This document shows, piece after piece, positions 43,838 to 52,658 of a stretch of 64,000 nt of DNA (the stretch's first letter is position 1; the number at the start of each line of letters is the position of its first letter). Below the pieces are notes generated by a model. It was not told where the DNA came from. It saw nothing but the letters and a program-made list of their open reading frames with translations, and made no database searches. The translations under genes were made by a program, and so were the position numbers. Source of the DNA: Micromonospora rosaria (GTDB lineage: Bacteria > Actinomycetota > Actinomycetes > Mycobacteriales > Micromonosporaceae); contig NZ_LRQV01000010.1 of NCBI RefSeq assembly GCF_001567585.1, positions 1 through 64,000 on the forward strand, in the 5' to 3' direction.

Positions 43838-44047
43838 TCGTCTCCTCCGCCGTCGTCCTTGGTTGATCACCTCGGCTCGCCCTATCGAGAAAAGCACAGG
43901 TGGGCGGAGATCGTCGGTCGGCAACCGCGGGTGTGGTGAGCGTCAGCCGGCGCTGCCCCGTTCCGCCGGTCCCGCCCCGCCGGGATCGGCAGGGGCTACG
44001 GTTGGTGTTTCCGGACGGTCCGGGCGGAAGGAGGCGTCGAACCAGCC

Positions 44048-45364
44048 GTGGGCGGCTATGGCGTGCAGGTCACGCTTGTGTTCGTGTTGGTGCTGGTCAA
44101 CGCGGTGTTCGCGGGCAGCGAGATGGCGTTGGTGTCGCTGCGGGAGAGCCAGTTGCAGCGCCTCGAACGGCGCTCCCGGGCCGGGCGGGTGCTGGCGAAG
44201 TTGGCCCGCGACCCGAACCGCTTCCTGGCCACGATCCAGATCGGTATCACGCTGGCCGGGTTCCTGGCCTCGGCGGCTGCGGCGGTCTCCCTCGCCGCGC
44301 CGCTCGTGGGCCCGCTGGGGTTCCTGGGGTCGGCGGCCGAGCCGGCCGCGATCGTGGTCGTGACGATCCTGTTGACCTTCGTCACCCTGGTCTTCGGCGA
44401 GCTGGCGCCGAAACGCATCGCGATGCAGCGTGCGGAGGGCTGGGCGCTGCTGGTCGCCCGACCGCTGGACACGCTGTCGGCGGTCTCCCGGCCGGTGGTG
44501 TGGCTGCTGAGCAGGGCGAGCGACGCCGTGGTACGGCTGACCGGTGGTGATCCGCGCGCCCGACGGGAGGAGGTCACCACCGAGGAGCTGCGGGACATGG
44601 TCGCCGCGCAGCGCAACCTCACCCTCGAACACCGGATGATCATCTCGGGGGCGTTCGAGGTCGCCGAGCGGACCCTGCGGGAGATTCTGGTGCCGCGCCG
44701 GGACGTGGTGACCCTGTCGGCGTCGTTGTCCGCGCCGCAGGCGTTGCGGGAGCTGGGCGCGTCGGGGCAGACCCGGGCCCCGGTCGTGGGTCGCAGCGGC
44801 CTGGACGACACGCTCGGCGTGGTGCACCTGCGTGACCTGCTCGACCAGGACGGACCGGTCGCCGAGCACGCCAGCCCCGCGGTGTACCTGCCCGAGACGT
44901 TGAAGGTGACCGAGGCGATCCGGGAGCTGCGCGCGCAGCGGCAGCAGTTCGCGCTGGTGGTGGACGAGCGCGGCTCCATCGACGGCATCGTCACGATGGA
45001 GGACCTGGTCGAGGAGATCGTCGGCGAGATCTACGACGAGACCGACCGGGACGTGCAGTCCGTGGTCCGGGAGCCGGACGGATCGCTCCTGCTGCCCGGC
45101 GGGTTCCCCCTGCACGACCTGCCCGACGTCGGCGTCGATCTCGACGAGGACACTCTCGAGGACAACGACTACACGACCGTGGCGGGTCTGCTGTTGGCCC
45201 GCCTGGGGCACATCCCGAAGGCACCCGGCGGGGTGGTCGAGTTGCCGGGCCTGACCGCAGCGGTCGCGGAGGTGACCGGGCAGGCCATCACCCGCGTCCG
45301 CCTGCGCCCCAGGCCCACCGGCGACGAGGGGCCCGAGACCGGCGACGACGTCCCCGGCTCGTAG
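44048..45364 (+). CDS. CNNM/HlyC-CorC family membrane protein
   Basis: A 438-residue protein with an N-terminal DUF21 membrane domain (helices around residues 5-25, 70-95, 100-125; LNAVFAGSEMALVSL-like start and ELAPKRIAMQ), then two CBS motifs (EILVPRRDVVTL onward; FALVVDERGSIDGIVTMEDL) and a C-terminal CorC/HlyC domain. Relatives take part in magnesium or cobalt efflux. It starts at GTG, with AAGGAGG 13 bases upstream, a rather long spacing. Transcribed alone and followed by a hairpin. Confidence 0.92.
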   Translation: MGGYGVQVTLVFVLVLVNAVFAGSEMALVSLRESQLQRLERRSRAGRVLAKLARDPNRFLATIQIGITLAGFLASAAAAVSLAAPLVGPLGFLGSAAEPAAIVVVTILLTFVTLVFGELAPKRIAMQRAEGWALLVARPLDTLSAVSRPVVWLLSRASDAVVRLTGGDPRARREEVTTEELRDMVAAQRNLTLEHRMIISGAFEVAERTLREILVPRRDVVTLSASLSAPQALRELGASGQTRAPVVGRSGLDDTLGVVHLRDLLDQDGPVAEHASPAVYLPETLKVTEAIRELRAQRQQFALVVDERGSIDGIVTMEDLVEEIVGEIYDETDRDVQSVVREPDGSLLLPGGFPLHDLPDVGVDLDEDTLEDNDYTTVAGLLLARLGHIPKAPGGVVELPGLTAAVAEVTGQAITRVRLRPRPTGDEGPETGDDVPGS

Positions 45365-45395
45365 CCCGGCCGTCCCGTTGGTGGCGACGGCCGGG
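45365..45395 (+). terminator. Terminator after the CNNM-family gene
   Basis: A 10-bp perfect stem (45365-45374 with 45386-45395) begins directly after the TAG stop. Confidence 0.65.
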
Positions 45396-45435
45396 CGGTG
45401 GCAGGCTGACGTTCCAGGCGGGGCTGGTTCGGTCC

Positions 45436-46266
45436 TCAGGAGAGGACGTCGCGGACCCGTTCGCGTTCCGACTGGAACAGGCTCCAGAGGTGGTCCTCGT
45501 CCGCGTCCGGCAGGTTCTCGACCCGGCCGTAGTCGAACGGCGGTTCGGGGTCGTACTCCAGGAAGGCCTGCCCCCGGCCGGCGGCCCGCTCGCCCCACAG
45601 GCGCGCGGCCACCACCAGGGCGGCGTCCATGCCGGCGCTGACCCCGGCGCTGGTGACGATCCGCCCGTCGACGACCCAGCGGTGCCGCTTGAACCGCGCG
45701 CCGGACAGGGGCAGCTCGTCGGCGAACGCCCAGTAGGTGGTCGCCGAGCGGCCACGCAGGATCCCCGCGGCGGCCATGAGCAGCACGCCGGTGCAGATGC
45801 CGAAGGTGATGCGGCTGTGGTGGTGCGCGGCGCGGATGTAGTCCAGGATGCGCGGCTCCTGCATGAGGATGCTCGGCTGGCCCGGTCCGGGCACGACGAG
45901 CACGTCGGGTCGGGGAAGGGTGTCGTAGGTGGCGGTCGGCACCCACTGCATGCCGCTGCCGCCGCCACCGGGGATCGGCGTCAGGTCCGGGCCGACGAAG
46001 TGCAGCCGGGCCGGTGGTCCGCCCGCGCGGCCGGTGGCGCCGAGAACGCTCAGCGGGCCCACCAGGTCGAGGGGGACGAGCCCGTCGAAGACCAGGAAGG
46101 CGATGTCGAGCGGCTCCTCGCCGCCCACCGCCGGCCTGCGGTGCGCCGCGTCCGCCGGGGGCCGGCGGTGGGCCGTTGCCGGGCCGGCGGCGCCCACGGT
46201 GAGGCCGGTCGCGGCGAGCGCGGCCCCGATGGTCAGCAACTGTCGCCGGTTCGGGTGGTCAGGCAT
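45436..46266 (-). CDS. Exported DJ-1/PfpI-family protein
   Basis: A 276-residue protein with a Tat-like signal (NRRQLLTIGAALAATGLTVG, cut near ATA). The mature part has the DJ-1/PfpI fold: DIAFLVFDGLVPLDLVGPL, DVLVVPGPG, the nucleophile elbow FGICTGVLLMAAAG and a later SAGVSAGMDAAL. This is the isocyanide-hydratase/GlxA-like subgroup, which is normally cytoplasmic, so export is unusual. The ATG overlaps the end of the GlxA-type regulator by eight bases, so the two are co-translated. Confidence 0.85.
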   Translation of the reverse strand: MPDHPNRRQLLTIGAALAATGLTVGAAGPATAHRRPPADAAHRRPAVGGEEPLDIAFLVFDGLVPLDLVGPLSVLGATGRAGGPPARLHFVGPDLTPIPGGGGSGMQWVPTATYDTLPRPDVLVVPGPGQPSILMQEPRILDYIRAAHHHSRITFGICTGVLLMAAAGILRGRSATTYWAFADELPLSGARFKRHRWVVDGRIVTSAGVSAGMDAALVVAARLWGERAAGRGQAFLEYDPEPPFDYGRVENLPDADEDHLWSLFQSERERVRDVLS

Positions 46267-47251
46267 GGGTCACACCTTTCTGTGACTGGTGGCGGTAGGC
46301 GGTCGGAGCCATCCCCACGATCCGGTGGAAGGCCTTCCGCATGGTTTCGACGTTGCGGAAGCCGCACTGCCTGGCCACGACCTCGACGGGGTCGTCGCCG
46401 GCTTCGAGGAGTTGCTGGGCCGCCTCGACGCGGATCCGCTGGACGTACTGGCCGGGCGTGGTACCCAGCACCTCGATGAACAGGCGGGACAGGTGGCGCG
46501 GGCTCAGCGCGGCACGGCCGGCCATCGCCTCCAGTGAGTGGTCCGCGTGCGGCTGCGCGGCGACCGCGTCGAGCACCGCCCGCAGCGCCGCCCGGCGTGA
46601 CGACCGGACCTGGCCGCGTACCGACAGTTGCGACTGGCCGGCCGGCCGTTGCAGGAAGACCACCAGCCACTGGGCGACCTGACGGGCGAGCGCCCCGCCA
46701 CGGTCGCGTTCCACCAGGGCCAGGGCGAGGTCGATACCGGCGGTGACCCCGGCGGCGGTGTACACGTCGCCGTCGCGCACGTACATGCCGTCGGACTTGA
46801 CGGTGACCTGCGGGTACCGGTCGGCCAACTCCTGGCAGGAGGCCCAGTGGGTGGTCGCCCGCCGGCCGTCGAGCAGGCCGGCCTCGGCCAGCACGAACGC
46901 GCCGATGCAGACCGACGCCACCACCGTGGACCGCTCCCGCAGCCGGCGTACCGCCTGGGCGAGGGGGGCCAGCGCGGGACTGTCCGGTGCGGGGTCGCAG
47001 CCGGCGACCAGCAGGATGTCCACCGGGCCGGTCACCGAGTCCAGGGCGGTGTCGACGCCGAGCGGTACCCCTTCCCGGGTGTGGACCGGCCGGCCGTCGG
47101 GCGAGGCCAGTCGGACGCGGTAGCCGCCAGCGCACTTCGCCGCGAGGGCGAAGACCTGCAACGGCCCGGCGACGTCCAGCAGCACCGCGCCGTCGCCCGC
47201 CGCGATGACCACGTCCCGAGCGCCGCCAGCGCGCGACGGTGAAGCTCTCAT
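46259..47251 (-). CDS. GlxA-type AraC regulator with DJ-1-like domain
   Basis: A 330-residue regulator. The N-terminal DJ-1-like part has DVVIAAGDGAVLLDVAGPLQ and VASVCIGAFVLAEAG with Cys at the nucleophile place. The C-terminal AraC domain has two helix-turn-helix units, MAGRAALSPRHLSRLF and VARQCGFRNVETMRKAFH. The ATG at 47251 gives the family's usual start; the frame runs on upstream without support. Coupled to the exported DJ-1 gene that follows, its likely target. Confidence 0.92.
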   Translation of the reverse strand: MRASPSRAGGARDVVIAAGDGAVLLDVAGPLQVFALAAKCAGGYRVRLASPDGRPVHTREGVPLGVDTALDSVTGPVDILLVAGCDPAPDSPALAPLAQAVRRLRERSTVVASVCIGAFVLAEAGLLDGRRATTHWASCQELADRYPQVTVKSDGMYVRDGDVYTAAGVTAGIDLALALVERDRGGALARQVAQWLVVFLQRPAGQSQLSVRGQVRSSRRAALRAVLDAVAAQPHADHSLEAMAGRAALSPRHLSRLFIEVLGTTPGQYVQRIRVEAAQQLLEAGDDPVEVVARQCGFRNVETMRKAFHRIVGMAPTAYRHQSQKGVTHA

Positions 47252-47429
47252 GCAGCGAGTATCGAAGGATGCTCCGGTCCCGGACAACGACGGCCACCCC
47301 ACGGTTCCGGCCATGGTCGTCCGGAACCGCAGCCCCTCGCCCGACGACCCCGGGCAGCCCGCGCCGCCAGGTGACCGGATGGCTGCGTGTTGTCACAATG
47401 GTGGTTCGTGTGGTGGGAGGGCGGGTGTG

Positions 47430-47822
47430 ATGACCGGGGTGGAGTTGATCGTGGCGGCGTTGGCTGCCGCCGCGACGGCGGGGGTCACCAGCGGGGTTCA
47501 GGACGCCTACGGGGGGTTGAAGGGGCTGCTGGCCCGACGGTTGTCCGGCCGGGACCGGGCGGTGCGGGCCCTGGACGCGCGGGAGACCGAGCCGGGGGTG
47601 TGGCAGGCCCGTCTCGGCGCTGACCTGCGCGCTGCCGGTGCGGACAGCGACGAGCAGGTCCTGGCGGCGGCGCGGGCGGTCCTCGCGCAGGCGGACCCGG
47701 CCGGGACCCGGGCCGGGGCGTACACGGTGACGACCAACTACGGGGCGGTGGGGCAGTTCCACGCGCCGGTGACGTTCCACCAAGGGCCGCCGGTCCCCCC
47801 GGCCCCGCCGGGGACGGTGTAG
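47430..47822 (+). CDS. Bell-like effector with C-terminal amyloid signalling motif
   Basis: A 130-residue protein with GGGAGGG before its ATG. It starts with an Ala-rich hydrophobic helix (GVELIVAALAAAATAGVTSG), then DAYGGLKGLLARRL and further helices, the layout of the Bell domain, a proposed membrane-damaging module like fungal HeLo. The C-terminal end carries NYGAVGQFHAPVTFHQG (about residues 103-119), a short Gly/hydrophobic motif of the bacterial amyloid signalling type. A matching motif, GAAGVFYAPVTI, opens the next gene, an NB-ARC protein. In such pairs the NLR's motif templates amyloid folding of the effector's motif and switches on cell death. No enzyme domain is seen. Confidence 0.75.
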   Translation: MTGVELIVAALAAAATAGVTSGVQDAYGGLKGLLARRLSGRDRAVRALDARETEPGVWQARLGADLRAAGADSDEQVLAAARAVLAQADPAGTRAGAYTVTTNYGAVGQFHAPVTFHQGPPVPPAPPGTV

Positions 47823-47860
47823 GGTCGCCCGTCTCCGGTACCACCGACCCGCCGGTCGCG

Positions 47861-50458
47861 GTGGCGGCCAGCTCGGGTGCGGCCGGCGTCTTCTACGCGC
47901 CGGTGACGATCAACGCCCGTGCTCTGGTGTCCTGGCCGCACCGGGTCGGCGCGGTGCCGCCGCAGGCGCACCGCCGGCAGGAACGCCCCGCCGATCGGTT
48001 GCTCGACGCCCCGTCGACCGGGGACGGTGGTGGGGCGTGTCAGGTGGTGACCGGTCTCGGTGGAGTCGGCAAGACCCAGCTCGCCGCCGGGCTGGTGCAC
48101 CGGCTGTGGCACGCCGGGAAGGTGGACCTGCTGGTGTGGGTGTCGGCGACCTCCCGACCGGCGGTGGTGACGGCCTACGCCCAGGCGGCCACCGACGTCA
48201 CCGGGGCGGAGGACGCCGACCCCGAGCAGGCGGTCCTCCGGTTCCTGGGCTGGCTGGCGACCACGACCCGGCGGTGGCTGGTCGTCCTCGACGACGTCGA
48301 GGACCCCACCGACCTGCGCGGCCTGTGGCCGCCGCGCACCGGGGCGGGTCGGACGGTGGTCACCACCCGCCGGGTCGACAGCGCCCTGACCGCCGGCCGG
48401 CAGCACATCACCGTCGACGTGTTCACGCCGGAGGAGTCCACGGACTATCTCACCGGGAAGCTCGGCGGTGATCCGGGCCGGCTGGCGCAGGCCGCCGACC
48501 TCGCCGACGACCTCGGGCACCTTCCGCTGGCGCTGGCGCAGGCCGCCGCGTACATCCTCGACCGCAGAAGCATGACCTGCGCCGGCTACCGCCGCCGCCT
48601 GGCCGACCGGCGTCGACAGTTGGGCGCGCTGGCTCCTGGCGTCCTGCCCGACGACCATCCCCACGCGGTCGCGGTGACCTGGTCACTGTCCATCGAACGC
48701 GCCGACACGCTCCCCCCTGCGGGACTGACCCGTCCGGTACTGGAACTCGTTGCCCTGCTCGACCCGAACGGCATACCCGCCGAGGTGCTCACCGCCCCCG
48801 CCGTCCTGGACCACCTCGCTGTCCGCACCGGTGAGCCGGTCGAGGCCGACGACGTCACCGACGCGCTGGACAACCTGGCCCGGCTCAGCCTCGCCACCCT
48901 CGACGAGAGCACCGGCGTTGTCCGGGCGCACCGGCTCCTCCAACGCGTCGTCCGGGAATCCGAGGAGGCTGTCGACTTTGAGCAGGCCACCGCACGGGCT
49001 GTCGCCGTCGCCACCGCACTGCTCACCATCTGGCCCGAGGTCGAACGCGATCGCGAACACGCACAGACCCTTCGCGACAACACCATCGCTCTGCACACCA
49101 CCACCGGGTCACTGCTCTGGAGCACCGTTGGGGGCGGGCACCCGGTGCTGTTCGAAGCCGGCCACAGTTTCGGCCACACGGGTCAGGTCCTTGCCGCCGG
49201 CCGCTACTTCCAGACCCTGTACGACACCGCCACCGCGCAGCTCGGGGCTGAGCATCCGGACACCCTGAGCGCCCGTGCCTACCTCGCCGCCTGGCTCGGT
49301 CGCGCCGGGGACGAGCTGGGTGCGGTGTCAGCCCTCGGCGAGTTGCTCGCCGACGCCCTGCGGGTCCTGGGCCCGGATGATCCGACCACCCTGATGATCC
49401 GCGGCCACCTCGCCTTCTTCCGTTCCTACGCCGGGGATCCGGCGGGGGTGGCCTCGACGTACGAGGAGCTGCTCGCCGATGCCGTGCGGGTGTGGGGCCC
49501 TGACGATCCGACCACGCTGACCATCCGCCTCAACCTGGCCGGCTCACGCGGTGAGGCCGGGGATGTGGCAGGTGCGCTCTCGGCCCACGAGGAGTTGCTC
49601 GCCGATGCCCTGCGCGTGCTCGATCCCGATGATCCGTTGCTGCTGGCCATCCGCGTCAACACGACCGCCTGGATCGGTGAGGCCGGAGACGCGGCAGGCG
49701 CGGCGTCCACCTTCGAGGAACTGTGCACAGAGTTCCTGCGGGTGCTCGGCCCGGACCATCCGGACACCCTGGCTGCTCGTCACGCCCTCGCCACCTGGCG
49801 GGGTGAGGCTGGGGACGCGGCAGGCGCCACGGCAGCCTTCGAGGAACTGCTCGGGGATCTCCGGCGGGTGCTCGGCCCGGACCATCCGAACACGCTGACC
49901 GCTCGGGGCCACCTCGCCAACTGGCACGGTCGTGCCGGGGACGCGGCAGGTGCGGCGGCAGCCTACGAGGAACTGGTCGTCGATGACCTCCGAGTGTTCG
50001 GCCCCGACCATCAGAACACGCTCTCCGCCCGTAACAACCTCGCGGCCTGGCGCGGTGAGGCTGGAGACGTCGTGGGCGCGATGTCGGCCCACGAGGAGCT
50101 ACTCGCTGACGTCCTGCGGCTGCTCGGCCCCGACCAGTGGCTCACGCTGGCCGTTCGGGAACGGCTCGCCGGCTGGCGTGGCCGGGTCGGCGACGCGGCG
50201 GGGGCGGCGGCAGCCTACGAGGAACTGGTCGTCGACCGGCTGCGGGTGTTCGGCCCGGACCATCCGGACACCCTGGTCGCTCGGGCCCTCCACGCCAACT
50301 GGCGTGGTCTCGCCGGGGACGCGGCGGGCGCCGCCTCGGCTTACGACGAGCTGCTTGCTGACGCCCTGCGAGTCCTCGGCCCGGACCACCCGCACACGCC
50401 GATCTTCACCGCCAAGCGAGCCAGGTGGCGCGCCGCGGCCGCGCGTCCCGGCCCCTGA
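47861..50458 (+). CDS. NLR-type NB-ARC/TPR protein with N-terminal amyloid-like motif
   Basis: An 865-residue protein, 38 bases after the effector-like gene. Residues 6-17 (GAAGVFYAPVTI) mirror the end of that protein. The NB-ARC domain has Walker A GLGGVGKT (65-72), Walker B WLVVLDDVED (about 140), GRTVVTTRR and a GLPL-like GHLPLALAQAAAYI. From about residue 460, ten units of about 42 residues follow, each with an LGPDxPxTL-like motif. These are TPR repeats, the usual ligand-sensing part. It starts at GTG without a good ribosome-binding site, so translation is probably coupled to the first gene. It should act in the cytoplasm as an immune receptor, for example against phage. Confidence 0.9.
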   Translation: MAASSGAAGVFYAPVTINARALVSWPHRVGAVPPQAHRRQERPADRLLDAPSTGDGGGACQVVTGLGGVGKTQLAAGLVHRLWHAGKVDLLVWVSATSRPAVVTAYAQAATDVTGAEDADPEQAVLRFLGWLATTTRRWLVVLDDVEDPTDLRGLWPPRTGAGRTVVTTRRVDSALTAGRQHITVDVFTPEESTDYLTGKLGGDPGRLAQAADLADDLGHLPLALAQAAAYILDRRSMTCAGYRRRLADRRRQLGALAPGVLPDDHPHAVAVTWSLSIERADTLPPAGLTRPVLELVALLDPNGIPAEVLTAPAVLDHLAVRTGEPVEADDVTDALDNLARLSLATLDESTGVVRAHRLLQRVVRESEEAVDFEQATARAVAVATALLTIWPEVERDREHAQTLRDNTIALHTTTGSLLWSTVGGGHPVLFEAGHSFGHTGQVLAAGRYFQTLYDTATAQLGAEHPDTLSARAYLAAWLGRAGDELGAVSALGELLADALRVLGPDDPTTLMIRGHLAFFRSYAGDPAGVASTYEELLADAVRVWGPDDPTTLTIRLNLAGSRGEAGDVAGALSAHEELLADALRVLDPDDPLLLAIRVNTTAWIGEAGDAAGAASTFEELCTEFLRVLGPDHPDTLAARHALATWRGEAGDAAGATAAFEELLGDLRRVLGPDHPNTLTARGHLANWHGRAGDAAGAAAAYEELVVDDLRVFGPDHQNTLSARNNLAAWRGEAGDVVGAMSAHEELLADVLRLLGPDQWLTLAVRERLAGWRGRVGDAAGAAAAYEELVVDRLRVFGPDHPDTLVARALHANWRGLAGDAAGAASAYDELLADALRVLGPDHPHTPIFTAKRARWRAAAARPGP
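49240..50410 (+). repeat. Ten tandem TPR units coded by 126-bp repeats
   Basis: A unit of about 126 bp (42 codons) centred on RVLGPDHPDTL followed by LAxWRGEAGDAAGA is repeated ten times with variation. The internal units are similar enough at the DNA level to allow recombination that changes repeat number. Confidence 0.85.
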
Positions 50459-50532
50459 CCCGGTGCGGTCATCTCCTGGGAGGTCTCAGCGGCTGCCCGC
50501 CCCGGCCAGGTCGCGCCGGCCGGTACGCCGAT

Positions 50533-50561
50533 GCCGGCGTCACCGCAGCGGTGACGCCGGC
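50533..50561. terminator. Bidirectional hairpin terminator
   Basis: A 14-bp perfect inverted repeat (50533-50546 with 50548-50561) lies between the NLR gene and the convergent pectate lyase gene. Confidence 0.7.
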
Positions 50562-50575
50562 GTCGACTGTGCTCG

Positions 50576-52258
50576 TTACGGGGTGACCACCCGGCCGCCG
50601 AAGGTCACCACGAGCCGACCGTCGGAGGCGAAGGACCAGCCCAGGGCACCGGAGTACGCGGAGCAGCGGGAGCCGTTGGTGCCGGACCAGAACTGGTTCG
50701 AGCTGTCGGCGTTGCCGACGATCCGGTCGTTCGAGCCGCTGTCGCAGGAGGTGTTGTTCCGGAACACCGAGGAGCCGCCGTCGAAGTTGAAGTTGCGCTC
50801 GGTGTTGCCGATGTTGGCGTTGTTCGACACCGTCATCGTGCCCGGGTTGCGGTTGTAGGTGAACCCGTGCTTGCCGTTGTCGTAGGCGATGTTGCCCCGG
50901 ATGGTGTGGTTCACCGCGATGTCCTCGCCGCCGAGCTTGAAGCCGTTGCGGTCACCGTTGCCGGCCTGACCGCCGTTGCTCAGGGTGCCGTTGCCGAAGG
51001 CGAGGGAGTGCTCGACGACCACCGCGCCGATGGCCCCGGTGTCGCTCTTCGTGTAGAGGTCGTAGCCGTCGTCGATGTTGTTGTGGGCCACGGTGTAGCG
51101 GAAGATGTTGCCGGGGCCGACGGTGAGCTTCGGGGCGAAGCCGTCGGCGTCCTCACCGTCGGAGTCGACGTTGTCGTGCGACACCGTGCTGACCACGAGG
51201 TTGTTGGAGGGCCACTGGTCGCGGGGCGCGTCGGCGATCAGCCGCGAGAGTTGCAGCCCCGAGTCCCGGTTGTGGCGGGTCACCACACGCTCGATGATGT
51301 TGTTGTTGCCGGCGAGCAGGATGCCGTTGTCCCCGGCCCGCTCGACGATGATGCCCCGGACGTGCCAGTACGATCCGCCGATCGCGAGGCCGCGGTTGGC
51401 CGGGTCCTCGCTCTGCGCCGAGAAGTTCAGGATCGGGGTCTCACCCGAGTACGCGAAGATGTTCTTGCGCGCGTTCGACGTGCCGTTGTTGTTCTGGGCG
51501 ATGGTGATGGTCTGCGAGTAGCGGTAGGTGCCGCCGCGCACGAAGATCGTCCCGCCGGCGGGGATCCGGGTGATCGCGGAGGTGAGCGTCGTCGGGTTCG
51601 CCAGGGTTCCGGCCGCGCTGTCGGTGCCGGTCGGCGCCACGTACAGGGTGTTGCCCGACGGCGGCGGGGTCGTCGGCGGGGGCGTGGTCGGCGGCGGGGT
51701 GGTCGGCGGGGGCGTGGTCGGCGGCGGGGTGGTCGGCGGGGTCGTCGTGCCCGAGGCGTACGTCTCGAACTCGGCGATCCTCGGCGTGCCGTTCGCGCTG
51801 GTGATCTCGAAGTTGATCTTGCGCAGCGAGGTGGCGGCGAAGGTGATGGTCCCGGCCCCGGTACCGGTACCGCTGGCCAGGGTGGCCCCGGTGTCGTTGT
51901 TGACCAGTCGCCAGGCGCCCACGACCCCGACCGCGCCGGCCGCCTCGCGGATGGTGACCGAGGCCACCGTGGTGGCGGACCCCCACTTGACCGAGATGCG
52001 CCCGGTCGAGCCGGACGGCGACCAGTAGGTGCTCATGTTGCCGTCGAGCACGTTGCCGTAGCTGGTGCCGCCACCCTTGCTGGAGCCGTCGGAGCCGGCC
52101 CCGAGACTGAGGTTGGTCTCGTTGGCGCTGACCGACGCGGCGGCGGGGGCGTCCGTCGCGCCCGACGCCTGGGCCACCGGCAGCGCCGCAGCCACCGCGG
52201 CTGCGGCGGCCACGGCGGTGCCGCCGGCAAGAAGCCTGTGTCGCACTGCAGTTCTCAC
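50576..52258 (-). CDS. Secreted PL9-family pectate lyase with N-terminal carbohydrate-binding-like domain
   Basis: A 560-residue exported enzyme. The signal peptide is HRLLAGGTAVAAAAAVAAAL. A discoidin/CBM-like domain (about residues 40-165, VLDGNMSTYWSPSGSTGRIS) is joined by a TTPPP repeat linker to a right-handed parallel beta-helix. PL9 marks are TRHNRDSGLQLSRL, DADGFAPKLTVGPGN, NNIDDGYDLYTKSDTG and NGFKLGGE, with the Lys and Asp residues that bind calcium and abstract the proton. It cleaves polygalacturonate outside the cell. It starts at GTG, eight bases after GAGGAG. The promoter carries an AAGCGCTT palindrome typical of LacI-type control by sugars. Confidence 0.9.
   Translation of the reverse strand: MRTAVRHRLLAGGTAVAAAAAVAAALPVAQASGATDAPAAASVSANETNLSLGAGSDGSSKGGGTSYGNVLDGNMSTYWSPSGSTGRISVKWGSATTVASVTIREAAGAVGVVGAWRLVNNDTGATLASGTGTGAGTITFAATSLRKINFEITSANGTPRIAEFETYASGTTTPPTTPPPTTPPPTTPPPTTPPPTTPPPSGNTLYVAPTGTDSAAGTLANPTTLTSAITRIPAGGTIFVRGGTYRYSQTITIAQNNNGTSNARKNIFAYSGETPILNFSAQSEDPANRGLAIGGSYWHVRGIIVERAGDNGILLAGNNNIIERVVTRHNRDSGLQLSRLIADAPRDQWPSNNLVVSTVSHDNVDSDGEDADGFAPKLTVGPGNIFRYTVAHNNIDDGYDLYTKSDTGAIGAVVVEHSLAFGNGTLSNGGQAGNGDRNGFKLGGEDIAVNHTIRGNIAYDNGKHGFTYNRNPGTMTVSNNANIGNTERNFNFDGGSSVFRNNTSCDSGSNDRIVGNADSSNQFWSGTNGSRCSAYSGALGWSFASDGRLVVTFGGRVVTP
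51658..51743 (-). repeat. 15-bp repeats coding a TTPPP linker
   Basis: Five to six GC-rich units encode TTPPPTTPPP between the binding domain and the catalytic domain of the pectate lyase. Confidence 0.8.
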
Positions 52259-52373
52259 TGTTGGACTCCTCAGGTGGGGGTACGGCGCGGGGGCACTGCC
52301 TCTCCAGCCCGACACCGCGTGGCTACGTGTCCGTCTTCAGCCCGTCCATAGAGCGAAACATCGATGTAATACC

Positions 52374-52402
52374 AGGCTAGGAAAGCGCTTGCCGCGCCAC
52401 AA
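52374..52402 (-). promoter_or_regulatory. Promoter and operator of the pectate lyase gene
   Basis: On the minus strand TTGTGG (52397-52402), a 17-base spacer and TAGCCT (52374-52379) form a promoter. The spacer contains GGCAAGCGCTTTCC with the core palindrome AAGCGCTT (52383-52390), a common operator form for LacI-family sugar regulators in actinomycetes. Confidence 0.6.
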
Positions 52403-52512
52403 GTGTTGGAGACGTGCAGTTTTGTTGCAGCCCGGTCGGAGATCCGCACGGCGCATCAGCGGAGGGCGCGCGACTACGGCGGACCACCCGGGGCGACATG
52501 ATGCGCACGAGC

Positions 52513-52552
52513 GACATACCTGCCGGGTATAAATATGCCTCTCAGGTATGTC
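52513..52552. promoter_or_regulatory. Orphan operator-like inverted repeat
   Basis: GACATACCTG (52513-52522) and CAGGTATGTC (52543-52552) are perfect inverted repeats with a 20-base AT-rich centre (GTATAAATATG). It lies over 250 bases from the pectate lyase start and beyond the end of the YdeI-family gene. The gap 52403-52658 holds no supported gene. Confidence 0.5.
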
Positions 52553-52658
52553 ACCCCAACGGCATCATGCCGGCCGGCTGGTCACCCTCCGTAGCGCGGC
52601 CGGCGAGCCGAGCACCCCTCGCGGGCGGCCTACATCCGGGCTGGTCGACGTGGTGTCG

